64,000 nt of DNA, taken from contig OZ257136.1 in the NCBI GenBank assembly GCA_965278995.1, forward strand, positions 2,046,001 to 2,110,000, read 5' to 3'. Made by a program: the position numbers and the translations under genes. Source of the DNA: JADJYF01 sp965278995. GTDB lineage: Bacteria; Pseudomonadota; Gammaproteobacteria; Ga0077536. Numbering within the stretch: position 1 is the first letter of the stretch; each line of letters begins with the position of its first letter. Shown here piece by piece: positions 17,038-26,492 of this stretch. The notes below the pieces were generated by a model that was given only the letters and a program-made list of their open reading frames with translations, did not search any database and was not told where the DNA came from.

Positions 17038-18750
17038 CTACTGTGGCAACGCGAAAACGGCCAGCGCGCTGCCGAGTGTCACCGAAGGCGCTTCGCCAAT
17101 GATGCTGACAGCGATACCGCCCCCACCACTAGCCAAGGCGACATATTGGCGGCCATCGATCTTGTAGGTGATCGGCTGACCGCGCACCATCGAACCAGTC
17201 TGGAACTTCCATAGCAGTTTGCCGGTGGTGTCATCGAGCGCGAGCGCATACCCCGTCTGATTTCCAGTAAAGACGACGCCACCGCCTGTGGCCAGCGCTC
17301 CACCGACCAACGGATAGCGATCCTTGTATTCCCATTTGATCTTGCCGGTCGACGGATCGATTGCCGAGAACTTGCCGTAAGCGGTGCCTTCCTCTCCCTG
17401 CGTGACACCCGGACCGCCACCCCAGAACGGCTGGCCGCTGACGAATACCGTCGTCTCGGTTTCCATTTTCGCGCAGCTCTCTATGACCGGCACGTACATG
17501 AGCTTGGTCGCGCCGCTGTAGGCATAAGTGAACGATCCGTTGTTGCCGCCGACATTACCGGGACAGACGAAATTCGTATTCCCGCCGGGCATCGGTACAT
17601 ATTTCTCGTCGACCATTGGCCGCCCGTTCGCATCCAGCCCGCGCGCCCAGTTCAAGCTGTCGACATACTGCGTGCCCTGCAGGAACTTGCCGGTGTCGCC
17701 ATCGAGGACATAGACATATCCGTTTCGGTTCGGCTGCACCACGGCGCTGACGGTCTTGCCGTCGCGCTGAACGTCGACCAGGATGAGGCCATTAGTGGCG
17801 TCATAGTCCCACACGTCGTGCGGGGTAAACTGGAAATGCCATTTCAGATCACCGGTGTCCGGATCGAGCGCGAGCGCCGAATTGGTATAAAGGTTGTCGC
17901 CTTCGCGCGTTTCGCCGTTCCAGTCCGGTGAAGGATTACCGACAGTCCAATACAGCAGATCGCGTTTGGCGTCGTAAGTCCCGGTGACCCACGGTGGGCC
18001 ACCGCCAATCTTCCACGAATCGCCTTCCCAGGTTTCGACACCGGGCTCGCCAGCTGACGGTACGGTGTATCGCCGCCAGCGGCGCTTGCCATCGGCAATG
18101 CTATAGGCGTCGAGGAATCCGCGCGCACCGTACTCACCACCGGCGATGCCGATGATGACCATATCCTTGACGACCAGCGGCGCAGCGGTGGCACTGTAGC
18201 CGAGCTTGTAGTCATCGAGCGTAACGTCCCAGGCAATCTTGCCGGTTGCCCGATCAAATGCCAGCAATCGCGCATCCAGCGTGGCCATGAAGACCTTGTC
18301 GCCAGCGACCGCGACACCACGATTGGTCGGTCCGCAGCAGATGCGGATATCGCCCGGCAGCTGGTGTTCGTAGTGCCACAGCATTTCGCCGCTGCGCGCA
18401 GACAGGGCAAAGAGATTGTTGTACGAAGCAGTGAGATAGAGCACGCCATCGGCAACCACTGGCGAGGCTTCGAGCTGGCCCGGAATGCCGGTCTGGAAAA
18501 ACCATGCCGGCGCCAGTTTGGCGACGTTGTCTCGATTGATATCGGTAAGCGGACTGTAGCGCCAGTTCTCGAAATTGCCGCCGTACATGTGCCAGCCGCT
18601 CGTGTCGTCCGTTCCTGCCGCCAGCCGCTCGGCCGTCATCGGTGCGAGGTTGACTGCCTCACCTGCGGTGGCCGCTTCCTCCGCCGGAACCTGCGCCATG
18701 ACAAACGCAAGTGCGGCTCCTGCCATCGCTGGCCTGATCCAAGATCTCAT
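17038..18750 (-). CDS. PQQ-dependent alcohol dehydrogenase, lanthanide-type active site
   Basis: Periplasmic quinoprotein of 570 residues, an eight-bladed propeller, with a signal peptide (1 to about 23). It shows the vicinal cysteines ICCGP (138-139) that contact PQQ, metal ligands in GGEYGARGF (Glu206) and WTVGNPSP (Asn272), and the catalytic segment HDVWDYDATN (Asp315). An additional Asp two residues on (Asp317) is the residue that marks lanthanide-dependent XoxF/ExaF/PedH-type enzymes; calcium enzymes have Ala or Ser there. No C-terminal cytochrome c domain is present, so a separate cytochrome must take the electrons. AAGGGGA stands before the ATG. Operon with the MxaJ-like gene. The alcohol substrate is not readable. 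Confidence 0.92.
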   Translation of the reverse strand: MRSWIRPAMAGAALAFVMAQVPAEEAATAGEAVNLAPMTAERLAAGTDDTSGWHMYGGNFENWRYSPLTDINRDNVAKLAPAWFFQTGIPGQLEASPVVADGVLYLTASYNNLFALSARSGEMLWHYEHQLPGDIRICCGPTNRGVAVAGDKVFMATLDARLLAFDRATGKIAWDVTLDDYKLGYSATAAPLVVKDMVIIGIAGGEYGARGFLDAYSIADGKRRWRRYTVPSAGEPGVETWEGDSWKIGGGPPWVTGTYDAKRDLLYWTVGNPSPDWNGETREGDNLYTNSALALDPDTGDLKWHFQFTPHDVWDYDATNGLILVDVQRDGKTVSAVVQPNRNGYVYVLDGDTGKFLQGTQYVDSLNWARGLDANGRPMVDEKYVPMPGGNTNFVCPGNVGGNNGSFTYAYSGATKLMYVPVIESCAKMETETTVFVSGQPFWGGGPGVTQGEEGTAYGKFSAIDPSTGKIKWEYKDRYPLVGGALATGGGVVFTGNQTGYALALDDTTGKLLWKFQTGSMVRGQPITYKIDGRQYVALASGGGGIAVSIIGEAPSVTLGSALAVFALPQ

Positions 18751-18805
18751 GCTGTTATCCCCTTAACTTAATCTGGGCCTGACGACTCGAACTCGCGCGA
18801 GCGAA

Positions 18806-19615
18806 TTATAGAGGCGAATCCGGATCGAATTGAGGCTTGCGCTTTTCGCGATGCGAGCGCACACCTTCGGTCGCTTCAGGGGTGGTGAACCCGAGCATCT
18901 CAAGCGCTGTCGATGCATCGAAAGACGGGCCGGCCATGCGGTACCAGTTATTCAAGGCGTACTTCGTCCAGCGCGTGGCGGCTGGTGCACTGTCACGCAA
19001 TTTTTCGGCAATCGCGAGTGCACGTGCCTGCAGCTGATCGTCCTCGACACACAGCGAGACCATGCCGATGCGCTCGGCCTCTTCGCCGCTCATCGGTTCG
19101 CACAACAGCAGGTAGTATTTTGCTTTTGCCATGCCGCATAACAGCGGCCAGTTGATCACTGCCGAATCGCCGGCGGCAACGCCAAGGCGGGTATGGCCAT
19201 CGACTATCTTCGCCGACTTGCCGGCAATCGAAATATCGGCGAGTAGCCCGGCCACGAGTCCGGCACCGACTGCTGCGCCGTTGATGGCGGAGACAATGGG
19301 TTTCGAGCAGTTGATGATGTTGTAGACGAGATCGCGCGCCTCTTTCCACGCCCGCGCGCGTGCGTTGTGATCGTCGATCATGGCTTCGATCATGCCGAAA
19401 TCGCCACCAGCGGAAAACGCACGCCCTTTACCGGTCAGAATGACCGCGCTTACCTCGGGGTCGTCGTCGATTTCACGCCAGATGTAGGTCAGCTCGCGAT
19501 GCCCCGCCTGGTCGAGCGAGTTCATGGTCTCGGGCTTGTTGAAACTGATGCGCAGAATGCGCGGTGATGGACTGTCGAGATCCAGAGCCTTGTAGGCAGC
19601 GTAACGATCGAGCAT
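18806..19615 (-). CDS. Crotonase-family protein (atypical enoyl-CoA hydratase/isomerase)
   Basis: Crotonase-fold protein of 269 residues. The oxyanion motif GRAFSAGGDF is intact. The classical hydratase glutamates are missing: the segment GAAVGAGLVAGLLAD lacks the first and the RLGVAAGDSAVINWP region lacks the second, with an Asp in AAGD instead. Such proteins can be isomerases, hydrolases or hydratases for bulky acyl-CoAs. Start at 19615 is chosen because AAGGA is five bases upstream; a longer frame to 19696 has no comparable signal. Stops 55 bases before the PQQ-dehydrogenase start region on the same strand, so it may be the first gene of that transcript. Confidence 0.85.
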   Translation of the reverse strand: MLDRYAAYKALDLDSPSPRILRISFNKPETMNSLDQAGHRELTYIWREIDDDPEVSAVILTGKGRAFSAGGDFGMIEAMIDDHNARARAWKEARDLVYNIINCSKPIVSAINGAAVGAGLVAGLLADISIAGKSAKIVDGHTRLGVAAGDSAVINWPLLCGMAKAKYYLLLCEPMSGEEAERIGMVSLCVEDDQLQARALAIAEKLRDSAPAATRWTKYALNNWYRMAGPSFDASTALEMLGFTTPEATEGVRSHREKRKPQFDPDSPL

Positions 19616-19814
19616 GGCGGTCCTTGTCGATGACGGCAAAAAGAGGGCGACAGTATACGTCCGGCGCACGCCGAATAGCGGCGACGACCGCGACACCGGT
19701 CACCCGGAACCTGTATCGATCGTTGACGATCCGGCAGCAAATTTGTTGCAATGCGTCACAGCGCGGATCACCGGGAATGACGCAGGCTAGGCTCCTGCTC
19801 CGAGGAAGCGTCTC

Positions 19815-20144
19815 ATGGCCATCGAGTCACCTGTCGCTGACACTGTTACCACACCGTGTGTGCTGTGCGGCGCCATCGCCCGTCGCCGCTTGAGCGATGA
19901 CGGGCGGCGCCTGTGGTTTGAATGTTCGGGCCCGCGTTGTGGTGATTACGAAATCACCCTGAGGGCGCTGCATCGATTGCATGATGGCGCCGAGCGCGAA
20001 CAGATGCGCGCGCTCGTCGCGGGCCTCGGTGTCAACGCCGAGCGTATCGTTGAAATCGTCATGAGCGGTACGCATGAACCGAGCGCCTATGCCGTACCGC
20101 GACGACCTGCCCTGCGACGCGAAACAAGGCCGCGTGTCATCTAA
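19815..20144 (+). CDS. Small zinc-ribbon-like hypothetical protein
   Basis: Protein of 109 residues with PCVLCGA near residues 14-20 and ECSGPRCGDYEI near 36-47. The two cysteine pairs could hold one zinc ion. The C-terminus is arginine-rich (PRRPALRRETRPRVI). GAGGAAG lies seven bases before the ATG. No function can be given. The cysteine spacing and basic tail suggest nucleic-acid or protein binding. A divergent promoter region of about 200 bp separates it from the crotonase-like gene at 18806-19615. Confidence 0.7.
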   Translation: MAIESPVADTVTTPCVLCGAIARRRLSDDGRRLWFECSGPRCGDYEITLRALHRLHDGAEREQMRALVAGLGVNAERIVEIVMSGTHEPSAYAVPRRPALRRETRPRVI

Positions 20145-20248
20145 TCGCGCCCAGCGTCGTCTTTATGTGCAGAAAACCTTGGTTTAATTGCCGGACACTC
20201 ACCGTGCGTTCATAACCAACGGCGTGTTCTGTGCCAGAATTGGCCGCA

Positions 20249-22120
20249 ATGACGAGTTCGAACCTCCGGGCGCGCCGCCTGCGCGCCATCACTATCGTTG
20301 TGCTGCTCGCTGGCGTCTGCCCGACGCCGACGCCTGCGCAAAGCGCTGTCCAGCGTGTGGTTGACACCATGCCGGGAGTACCGGTTGATACCGTCCCGGT
20401 GACAACCGTGGTGATACCGAAAGATCTGCGCTCGCCGCGCGCAACGATGGAGACATTCCTGACCGCCATGAGCGAAGTCGGTGAAGGCTCGTCGGCGAGC
20501 CTGAGTCGCGCGATCACGACCCTCGATCTCGACAAGATCAATCCGCTGGTCCGCTATGAGAAAGGCGGCGATCTGGCCTGGATGCTGCGCGAAGCACTGC
20601 GTCGCACACGCGAGCCTGATACGGCCCGCTTCGCCACGCGCACCGAAGGCAGCCCTTACCTTTTCCAGAGTTATGCGACCGGACGCATCGAGATTGCCTT
20701 TACGCCTGATATCGGCTGGCGCTTCAGCCGCGACACGCTGAGTGCGCTGCCGGCAATCCTCGAAGAGCTGCGTCTTGCTCAGGCGCAGGACGCCAAATCG
20801 CTCGGTGCCGATCTCGCGCTGCCAGTCTATCTGCGCCTGCGTGCGCTCGTACCGCAACGCTTGAAACAGACCACGCTCGGTCTGGAACAATGGCAGTGGC
20901 TGGGCATCGCCGCGACTGCAGTGCTTGGTCTGCTGCTTGATCGCGCCGTTGCATTCGCCTTGCATTTTGCCGTGCGCAGCTGGCGACGACGGTACGCACA
21001 TGGAGCGTTCCGCGAATTGTCGGACGAGATGCTGCGGCCTTTTGGATTGATGACGATGGCATTCGCCTGGTGGGCCGGCTTGAACGCACTCGGTCTACCG
21101 GCCGGTGTACTTCTGGTGCTGCTGGTGTCAGTCAAATTCATGGCCTGCATTGCCTCGGTATGGGCTGCCTATCGACTCGTCGATCTGCTGCGCGCGCTGC
21201 TCGAAGACCGCGCACTCGCCACCAGCAGCCGGCTGGACGACGCCGTCGTACCGCTGGTAACGAAGTCGCTCAAGCTATTTGTGACAGTGCTCGGCATCCT
21301 CTTCATCGCCGATAATCTCGATATCGACATCACGAGTCTGCTTGCCGGTCTCGGGCTCGGCGGCCTTGCCCTCGCGCTGGCCGCCAAGGATGTCGCCAGC
21401 AATCTGTTCGGCTCGATCACAGTCCTGCTCGATCAGACATTTCAAGTTGGCGACTCGGTTGTCATCGGTGACGTCGAAGGAACAGTCGAACGCATCGGTT
21501 TTCGTTCGACCCGCATCCGTACATTCAAGAACTCGCTGGTCTCAGTGCCGAATTCGCTGGTCACAACAGCAAGCGTGGACAATCTCGGCAGCCGCATCTA
21601 TCGCACGTTTCATTGCAAGCTCGCGATCGCTTACGGGACCTCACCGGAGCGCATCGAGGCCTACTGCGAGGGCATCCGCGAACTCGTGCGCGTGCACCCA
21701 TACACGCGAAAAGATCAGCATCAGGTTTATCTGCATGAGCTTGGCGATAACGCGTTGCTGGTCATGATCTACCTGTTCTGGCAGGTCCCCGACTGGGGCA
21801 CGGAGCTCCGCGAGCGGCATCGCTTTTTGCTCGATTGTCTGCGCCTTGCCGCTGCGCTCGGCATCGAGTTCGCCTACCCCATGCGCACCGTACACGTGAA
21901 AGCTTCGCCAGATGACCCACTGCTCGAAGGACTGCAGACAGGGCTGCAGGTTGCGACGGATTCCGGGCGCGAACCATCTCCCGGCATGCCGGCGATTTCG
22001 CTGGCGCCGGCCGACGTCCGCGCATTGGCGCGTACTATCGTGAGTGCGACCACCGGTGTCGGGGTGATACCACCGCCGGTTGGGCTCGCCGACTACCTGG
22101 GCGAAGACCTGCGCACCTGA
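20249..22120 (+). CDS. MscS-family mechanosensitive ion channel with N-terminal periplasmic domain
   Basis: Channel protein of about 623 residues. A signal peptide (ITIVVLLAGVCPTPTPAQS) leads a periplasmic domain of about 170 residues. Membrane helices lie near 215-240, 265-285 and 288-315, followed by the pore helix and the MscS beta domain (LFIADNLDIDITSLLAGLGL, then LALAAKDVASNLFGSITVLL and FQVGDSVVIGDVEGTVERIG). The glycine/alanine-rich pore-helix pattern is retained. Family members release solutes on membrane tension; the periplasmic extension may add another stimulus. The ATG at 20249 is chosen; a GTG at 20231 is in frame. Confidence 0.9.
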   Translation: MTSSNLRARRLRAITIVVLLAGVCPTPTPAQSAVQRVVDTMPGVPVDTVPVTTVVIPKDLRSPRATMETFLTAMSEVGEGSSASLSRAITTLDLDKINPLVRYEKGGDLAWMLREALRRTREPDTARFATRTEGSPYLFQSYATGRIEIAFTPDIGWRFSRDTLSALPAILEELRLAQAQDAKSLGADLALPVYLRLRALVPQRLKQTTLGLEQWQWLGIAATAVLGLLLDRAVAFALHFAVRSWRRRYAHGAFRELSDEMLRPFGLMTMAFAWWAGLNALGLPAGVLLVLLVSVKFMACIASVWAAYRLVDLLRALLEDRALATSSRLDDAVVPLVTKSLKLFVTVLGILFIADNLDIDITSLLAGLGLGGLALALAAKDVASNLFGSITVLLDQTFQVGDSVVIGDVEGTVERIGFRSTRIRTFKNSLVSVPNSLVTTASVDNLGSRIYRTFHCKLAIAYGTSPERIEAYCEGIRELVRVHPYTRKDQHQVYLHELGDNALLVMIYLFWQVPDWGTELRERHRFLLDCLRLAAALGIEFAYPMRTVHVKASPDDPLLEGLQTGLQVATDSGREPSPGMPAISLAPADVRALARTIVSATTGVGVIPPPVGLADYLGEDLRT

Positions 22121-22210
22121 GGGGAAGCGACGCGCCTTTTGACGTCACCGCGGAATTCGGCTACACCACGCAACCAGTTCGATAATCGATAGACCTCCAG
22201 GAGAACCCCC

Positions 22211-23008
22211 GTGGCCGATCTACTTGTTGAAATCAAAGATGCCATTGCCACCTTGACGCTCAACCGGCCGGACGCGCGGAATGCGCTCAGTCTCGACATG
22301 CGGACCGGATTGCGCGACGCGCTGCAGGCAGTCGAGCACGATGACGCCGTCCGCTGTGTCGTGATCCGTGGCGCCGGCGACCATTTCATGGCCGGTGGCG
22401 ACGTCAAGAACATGTCTTCGCGCCTGGCCAACACGCCGACTGCCGAACTCAAAGCAGAGTTCATGAATCGAATTCATGACCTGCACCCGATCATGTTCGC
22501 CATGCGCCGCATGCCGAAACCTGTCGTCGCGAGTGTAGCCGGTGCCGCGGCTGGCGCCGGTGTCAGCATGGCGCTGGCGAGCGATCTGGTCATCGCCGAT
22601 GCCAATGCATTTTTCACGCTCGCTTATGTCCACATCGGCACAAGCCCGGATGGCTCGGCGAGTTTCACGCTGCCGCGCGCAGTCGGCATCAAGAAAGCGA
22701 TGGAAATCGCGCTGCTCGGCGAACGCATCGATGCCGCCACTGCGCAAGCCATCGGCATGATCAACTTCGTCGCGCCTGCCGGCACGCTGGAAGCGGAAAC
22801 CGCCAAGCTGGCTGCAAGGCTCGCCGCCGGTCCGACGCATGTCTACGGCAACACCAAACGCCTGCTGTATCGTTCACAGGAAAACGCGTTCGAGGCGCAG
22901 CTGCAGATGGAAGCCGAAATCTTCGCCGATTGCGCGACACGCGCCGACTTCCGCGAAGGCGTCAGCGCGTTCGTCGAAAAACGCAAAGCAAAGTTCACTG
23001 GCAAGTAA
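22211..23008 (+). CDS. Crotonase-family enoyl-CoA isomerase (PaaG-like)
   Basis: Crotonase-fold enzyme of 265 residues. Oxyanion motif GDHFMAGGDV. The two hydratase glutamates are replaced, and the region VHIGTSPDGSASFTLPRAVG carries the PDG aspartate that serves as base in PaaG-type isomerases. I therefore expect enoyl-CoA double-bond or ring isomerisation rather than hydration. Starts with GTG at 22211, with AGGAG eight bases upstream. The SGNH gene begins 27 bases after its stop. Confidence 0.88.
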   Translation: MADLLVEIKDAIATLTLNRPDARNALSLDMRTGLRDALQAVEHDDAVRCVVIRGAGDHFMAGGDVKNMSSRLANTPTAELKAEFMNRIHDLHPIMFAMRRMPKPVVASVAGAAAGAGVSMALASDLVIADANAFFTLAYVHIGTSPDGSASFTLPRAVGIKKAMEIALLGERIDAATAQAIGMINFVAPAGTLEAETAKLAARLAAGPTHVYGNTKRLLYRSQENAFEAQLQMEAEIFADCATRADFREGVSAFVEKRKAKFTGK

Positions 23009-23035
23009 GCAGGCTCGATTTCTACGGGGCTATCG

Positions 23036-24193
23036 ATGATGCGCGAGTGGGCGCATCGTCTGCTGCTGACAGCAGTAGCGACGCTATTCACCTTGTTGCT
23101 GGTCGAGGCGGGTGCACGCTTCGCATTTCGTTATCTGCCGGACTCTGTCATCGGTGTCATCGCGCACGTGCGGCTGTGGGGCATCACGGGGCCGGTGCTG
23201 GGCCCGAGCTGGACTGCGTATTGTGTCGGTGACGTGGAATTTGGCGCGCGCAACCTGCCAAATCTGCGTCGCGCGCCGGTACAGTTCGGCCCCGCTCGCT
23301 ATCACCTCGATACACGGACTTTTGGTGACGATAACCACGGCTTCCGCGGCAGCACGGCCGGACCGCCGTGGGATGGCGTCGTCGTCGGCGACTCCTTTGC
23401 GTTCTGTCATCACGTCGACTACAGCGACTGCTGGGTGCATGAACTGGAACAGGCCAGCGGACTTGCCATTGCAAACCTTGCGGTCCCCGCCACCGGCTCA
23501 GTCAGTCATGGCCGCTACCTCGAGTCATTCGGCCGCGCGCTCAAGCCGCGCCTGGTGATCTGGGAATACTGGATCAACGATGTGCGCGACGATGCCGAGC
23601 AGATTGGCCGACGTCACCTGCCGTGCCCGAGCGCAGAGGACGTGCCGCCTGCGCGAAATTGGCGCGAGGTGCTGAAGCGGAGCTCCATCGTTGCCAACCT
23701 TGCGCACGCCGCGCTTGCGCGGCTGCACGGCAGCACCGTTGCATCGGATACGACCGGCCGCGGCGTTAATTTTCAAACTACTGCGGGCCGCCCGCTCGTC
23801 ATGTGGCCGAACGAGGCTGGCGCACCGGCCAGCGAGGCGATGCAATCTGCCCTGCTACTGACGACCGGCGCCATCGGCAGCGCAGCGCGGCGCACGCAGG
23901 CGCTGCATGGCCAGTTCCTGTTACTGCTGGCACCGAGCAATGTGCAGGCCTACGCTGGTCAACTGACCGGCGCCAACACGCTCGCCGAATTGCAGGCCGA
24001 AGACTGGATGAGCGATCAGATCCTCGCTTACGCGACAGACAACGATATTCCCGCGCTCGACCTACGCCCCGCCTTTCGCGCCGCAGCTGCCACGGGCGCC
24101 GATCTCTACCCAAGCTACGACGTGCACTGGACACCGGCCGGCAATGCACTTGTCGCGCGCGAAATCATGCACTGGTTGAAGGGTCATCAATAA
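23036..24193 (+). CDS. Membrane-anchored SGNH-hydrolase-like protein (AlgX/AlgJ-like pattern)
   Basis: Protein of 385 residues with one N-terminal membrane segment (about 8-24) and an extracytoplasmic SGNH domain. The catalytic pattern is visible: VVVGDSFAFC with Ser120, an Asn in EYWINDVRDD, and Asp/His in SYDVHWTPAGN (about 362 and 364). The D-x-H-W form recalls AlgX/AlgJ-type polysaccharide O-acetyltransferases and related esterases. A role in acetylation or deacetylation of an envelope polymer is possible but unproven. Probably co-transcribed with the preceding isomerase gene, although no functional link is obvious. Converges with the SDR gene, leaving 4 bases between the stops. Confidence 0.82.
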   Translation: MMREWAHRLLLTAVATLFTLLLVEAGARFAFRYLPDSVIGVIAHVRLWGITGPVLGPSWTAYCVGDVEFGARNLPNLRRAPVQFGPARYHLDTRTFGDDNHGFRGSTAGPPWDGVVVGDSFAFCHHVDYSDCWVHELEQASGLAIANLAVPATGSVSHGRYLESFGRALKPRLVIWEYWINDVRDDAEQIGRRHLPCPSAEDVPPARNWREVLKRSSIVANLAHAALARLHGSTVASDTTGRGVNFQTTAGRPLVMWPNEAGAPASEAMQSALLLTTGAIGSAARRTQALHGQFLLLLAPSNVQAYAGQLTGANTLAELQAEDWMSDQILAYATDNDIPALDLRPAFRAAAATGADLYPSYDVHWTPAGNALVAREIMHWLKGHQ

Positions 24194-24197
24194 AAGC

Positions 24198-25061
24198 TCA
24201 CAGCTTGCGAATTTCTTTCGGTTGGCCGGTCGAGCCCTTGGTGATGCCGACATAGCCGGCGCCGCGGGCAGAGATCTTGCCGTAGCGTTTCGAGAGTTCG
24301 GGGCCGGCGGCGGTCATGCCGCCGTCGACGATCAGCGCTTCGCCGGTCACGAAGCGGGAATCCTCGGTCGCAAGGAACAGAGCCGCCCCCGCGATGTGGC
24401 TGCCTTGACCGATTTCCGGCCACGGTTGTGCTTTGGCGAAAGCTGCTTCAACTTCGGCGACTTTGCCACCGGTCGCGAGCGGCGTCGAGATGAATCCGGG
24501 GCAGATCGCATTGACACGAATGTAGTCGGCAGCGAGTTCGACGGCGCCCGATTTGGTCAGACTGATCACGGCCGCTTTAGCTGCCGAATAAATCATCGGT
24601 CCGGCGTCACCAGATAATCCTGCAATTGAAGCTGTGTTGATAATCGAACCACCTTCGCCCTGACGCTGCAGAATACGCGCCGCGTGTTTCATGCCGAGAA
24701 AGACGCTTTTGGTCAGCACGTCAAAGGTGTAATCGAAGGCCTCGACCGTCGTCTCCGTCAATGGGCCGATAGCGCCGCCGACACCGGCATTATTGAAAAC
24801 GATATCGAGACGGCCGAAAGCAGTGGTCGCACACTCGAACATGGCAATGATGTCGGCTTCGCGGGCAACGTCCGTCTTGATAAAGCGGACATTCGCGGTG
24901 TGCCCTGCGGCCTCGGCAAGTGCGACAGTCTCGGCTCCCGTTGCTGCGTTGAAATCGGCGATGACCACGCGTGCACCCTCGTCGAGAAAGCGCAGCACCG
25001 TCGCCCGCCCCATACCGCTCGCGCCACCCGTGATGACGGCTACTTTGCCTGCCAGTCTCAT
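24198..25061 (-). CDS. Short-chain dehydrogenase/reductase
   Basis: Classical SDR of 287 residues: the cofactor motif TGGASGMGRA (about 11-20), Asp in VIADFN (favouring NAD), NNAGVGGAIG, catalytic Ser in NTASIAGLSG, and YSAAK. The C-terminus is about 30 residues longer than a minimal SDR. Start at 25061 with AAGGA nine bases upstream; the frame extends to 25109. It follows the SAF-domain oxidoreductase by 56 bases and probably belongs to the PhyH-SAF-SDR transcript, so it may oxidise an alcohol produced by the upstream dioxygenase. Confidence 0.9.
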   Translation of the reverse strand: MRLAGKVAVITGGASGMGRATVLRFLDEGARVVIADFNAATGAETVALAEAAGHTANVRFIKTDVAREADIIAMFECATTAFGRLDIVFNNAGVGGAIGPLTETTVEAFDYTFDVLTKSVFLGMKHAARILQRQGEGGSIINTASIAGLSGDAGPMIYSAAKAAVISLTKSGAVELAADYIRVNAICPGFISTPLATGGKVAEVEAAFAKAQPWPEIGQGSHIAGAALFLATEDSRFVTGEALIVDGGMTAAGPELSKRYGKISARGAGYVGITKGSTGQPKEIRKL

Positions 25062-25117
25062 GCTTGCTGTTCCTTGTAGTGTAATGAAAAGCGCCGATGC
25101 GCCCGCCAACCTGTTCC

Positions 25118-26482
25118 CTACGATGCCACGCGCGCGGAACGCACGTGACCGAAATTTTTCTCCAACTCACGCCGCACGCAGACGATTTCGGATTGTTCAT
25201 TCAGCGCGACATCGGTCCAGCGAAGGACCTCACCGGCTGGAATCGCACGCAGTAATCGACAACCGTGGGCGAGACCGAGTGGCAACGCGCCATGTGCTTG
25301 CGAAGCGGGCGCCGGCATCAGTCGACCCCATACCGTAAAGCCGCCCTCGCCATCGAGTACTTCGCCTACTTTCAAATCGCGTTTGGCGGTGGCGACGACG
25401 TCGGCGCGCCAGGCGTCAGGTGCACCGGTCGCTTCGCCGCGCAGGGCAACGCTCGCGACCGAGATGCCGAGTTCGAGCCCGATCAGGTGATACGGTTTAT
25501 ACATTGCACTGTAGCGCCCGCTGTCATCGGTACGCAGACCGTACTCGGCAAAACAGCGGCGTACGTATTCGTCGGGCGCCTCGAACACGACGTAGACACC
25601 CCAACGAAGATCGCGCGCTATCGACGTACCGTCGCGCGCCAGGCTCGAGATCACTTCGACCATGCCGCTGCCATCGAGCACACCGCCGGCGGAGCGCGGC
25701 TTGAGGATCTGCGGCAGTTGGTCGACGTCGCAAGGTGGAAACGCGAGTCCGTTGTCCGACGGTATCAGCCCGGTTGCGTTGGCGACAGCGCTCATCTCGA
25801 TGGCCGATTTGGTGCCATCGAGAAACGAATTGAACATCTGCGCATTCATGCCGCCTTGAGCCGCCTGCTCGGCGCTCAGACCGTAGTGGCTCCAGACCGT
25901 CTCCGGCGTCGAGGCGTGATAAGCCGGCAGATACTTGGTGCCTTTACCAGCGGCAACGACGTGAAAACCGCTGGCCCGCGCCCAGTCGACGAGTTCGCAG
26001 ATCAGAGCCGGCTGATCGCCATAAGCGAGCGAGTAGACCACGCCGGCAGCACGCGCCCGCGCCGCCAGCAGCGGGCCGACCAGGGCGTCGGTCTCGACAT
26101 TGACCATCACGATATGGCGGCCATTGTCGATCGCGCAGAGCGCATGACGGATCCCGGCAGTCGGACTGCCGGTGGCATCGATCACGACGTCGAGGCCATC
26201 GGTCGCAATCAATGCCTGTGCGTCATCCGTGACACAGGTCCCCCCGGTACGTCGCGCCGCCGCGAAATCGAGCGCGGCGTAACGCTCGGCCGGCCAGCCG
26301 ATACGCGAGAGCGTGTCCCGTGCGCGCGCCGGCGACAAATCGGCGATACCGAGCACATGCAAGCCTGGCGTGCGCGGCACCTGGGCCAGGAACATCGCGC
26401 CGAACTTGCCGGCGCCAATCAAACCGACCCGCACCGGCCTGCCGCTCTCGGCGCGCGCGGCCAGCAGACGATGAAGATTCAT
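25118..26482 (-). CDS. NAD(P)-dependent oxidoreductase with C-terminal SAF domain
   Basis: Protein of 454 residues: an N-terminal Rossmann domain (VRVGLIGAGKFGAMF, about 18-32), a homoserine-dehydrogenase-like middle (IDATGSPTAGIRHAL; NVETDALVGPLLAARA) and a C-terminal SAF domain (about 365-440, KVGEVLDGEGGFTVWGRLMP). SAF domains occur in sugar-acid dehydratases and sialate synthase, so a sugar-acid or polyol-related substrate is likely but unproven. Starts at 26482 with GAGG eight bases upstream, 10 bases after the PhyH stop, which indicates co-transcription. Confidence 0.85.
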   Translation of the reverse strand: MNLHRLLAARAESGRPVRVGLIGAGKFGAMFLAQVPRTPGLHVLGIADLSPARARDTLSRIGWPAERYAALDFAAARRTGGTCVTDDAQALIATDGLDVVIDATGSPTAGIRHALCAIDNGRHIVMVNVETDALVGPLLAARARAAGVVYSLAYGDQPALICELVDWARASGFHVVAAGKGTKYLPAYHASTPETVWSHYGLSAEQAAQGGMNAQMFNSFLDGTKSAIEMSAVANATGLIPSDNGLAFPPCDVDQLPQILKPRSAGGVLDGSGMVEVISSLARDGTSIARDLRWGVYVVFEAPDEYVRRCFAEYGLRTDDSGRYSAMYKPYHLIGLELGISVASVALRGEATGAPDAWRADVVATAKRDLKVGEVLDGEGGFTVWGRLMPAPASQAHGALPLGLAHGCRLLRAIPAGEVLRWTDVALNEQSEIVCVRRELEKNFGHVRSARVAS

Positions 26483-26492
26483 GCGCGGCGCC

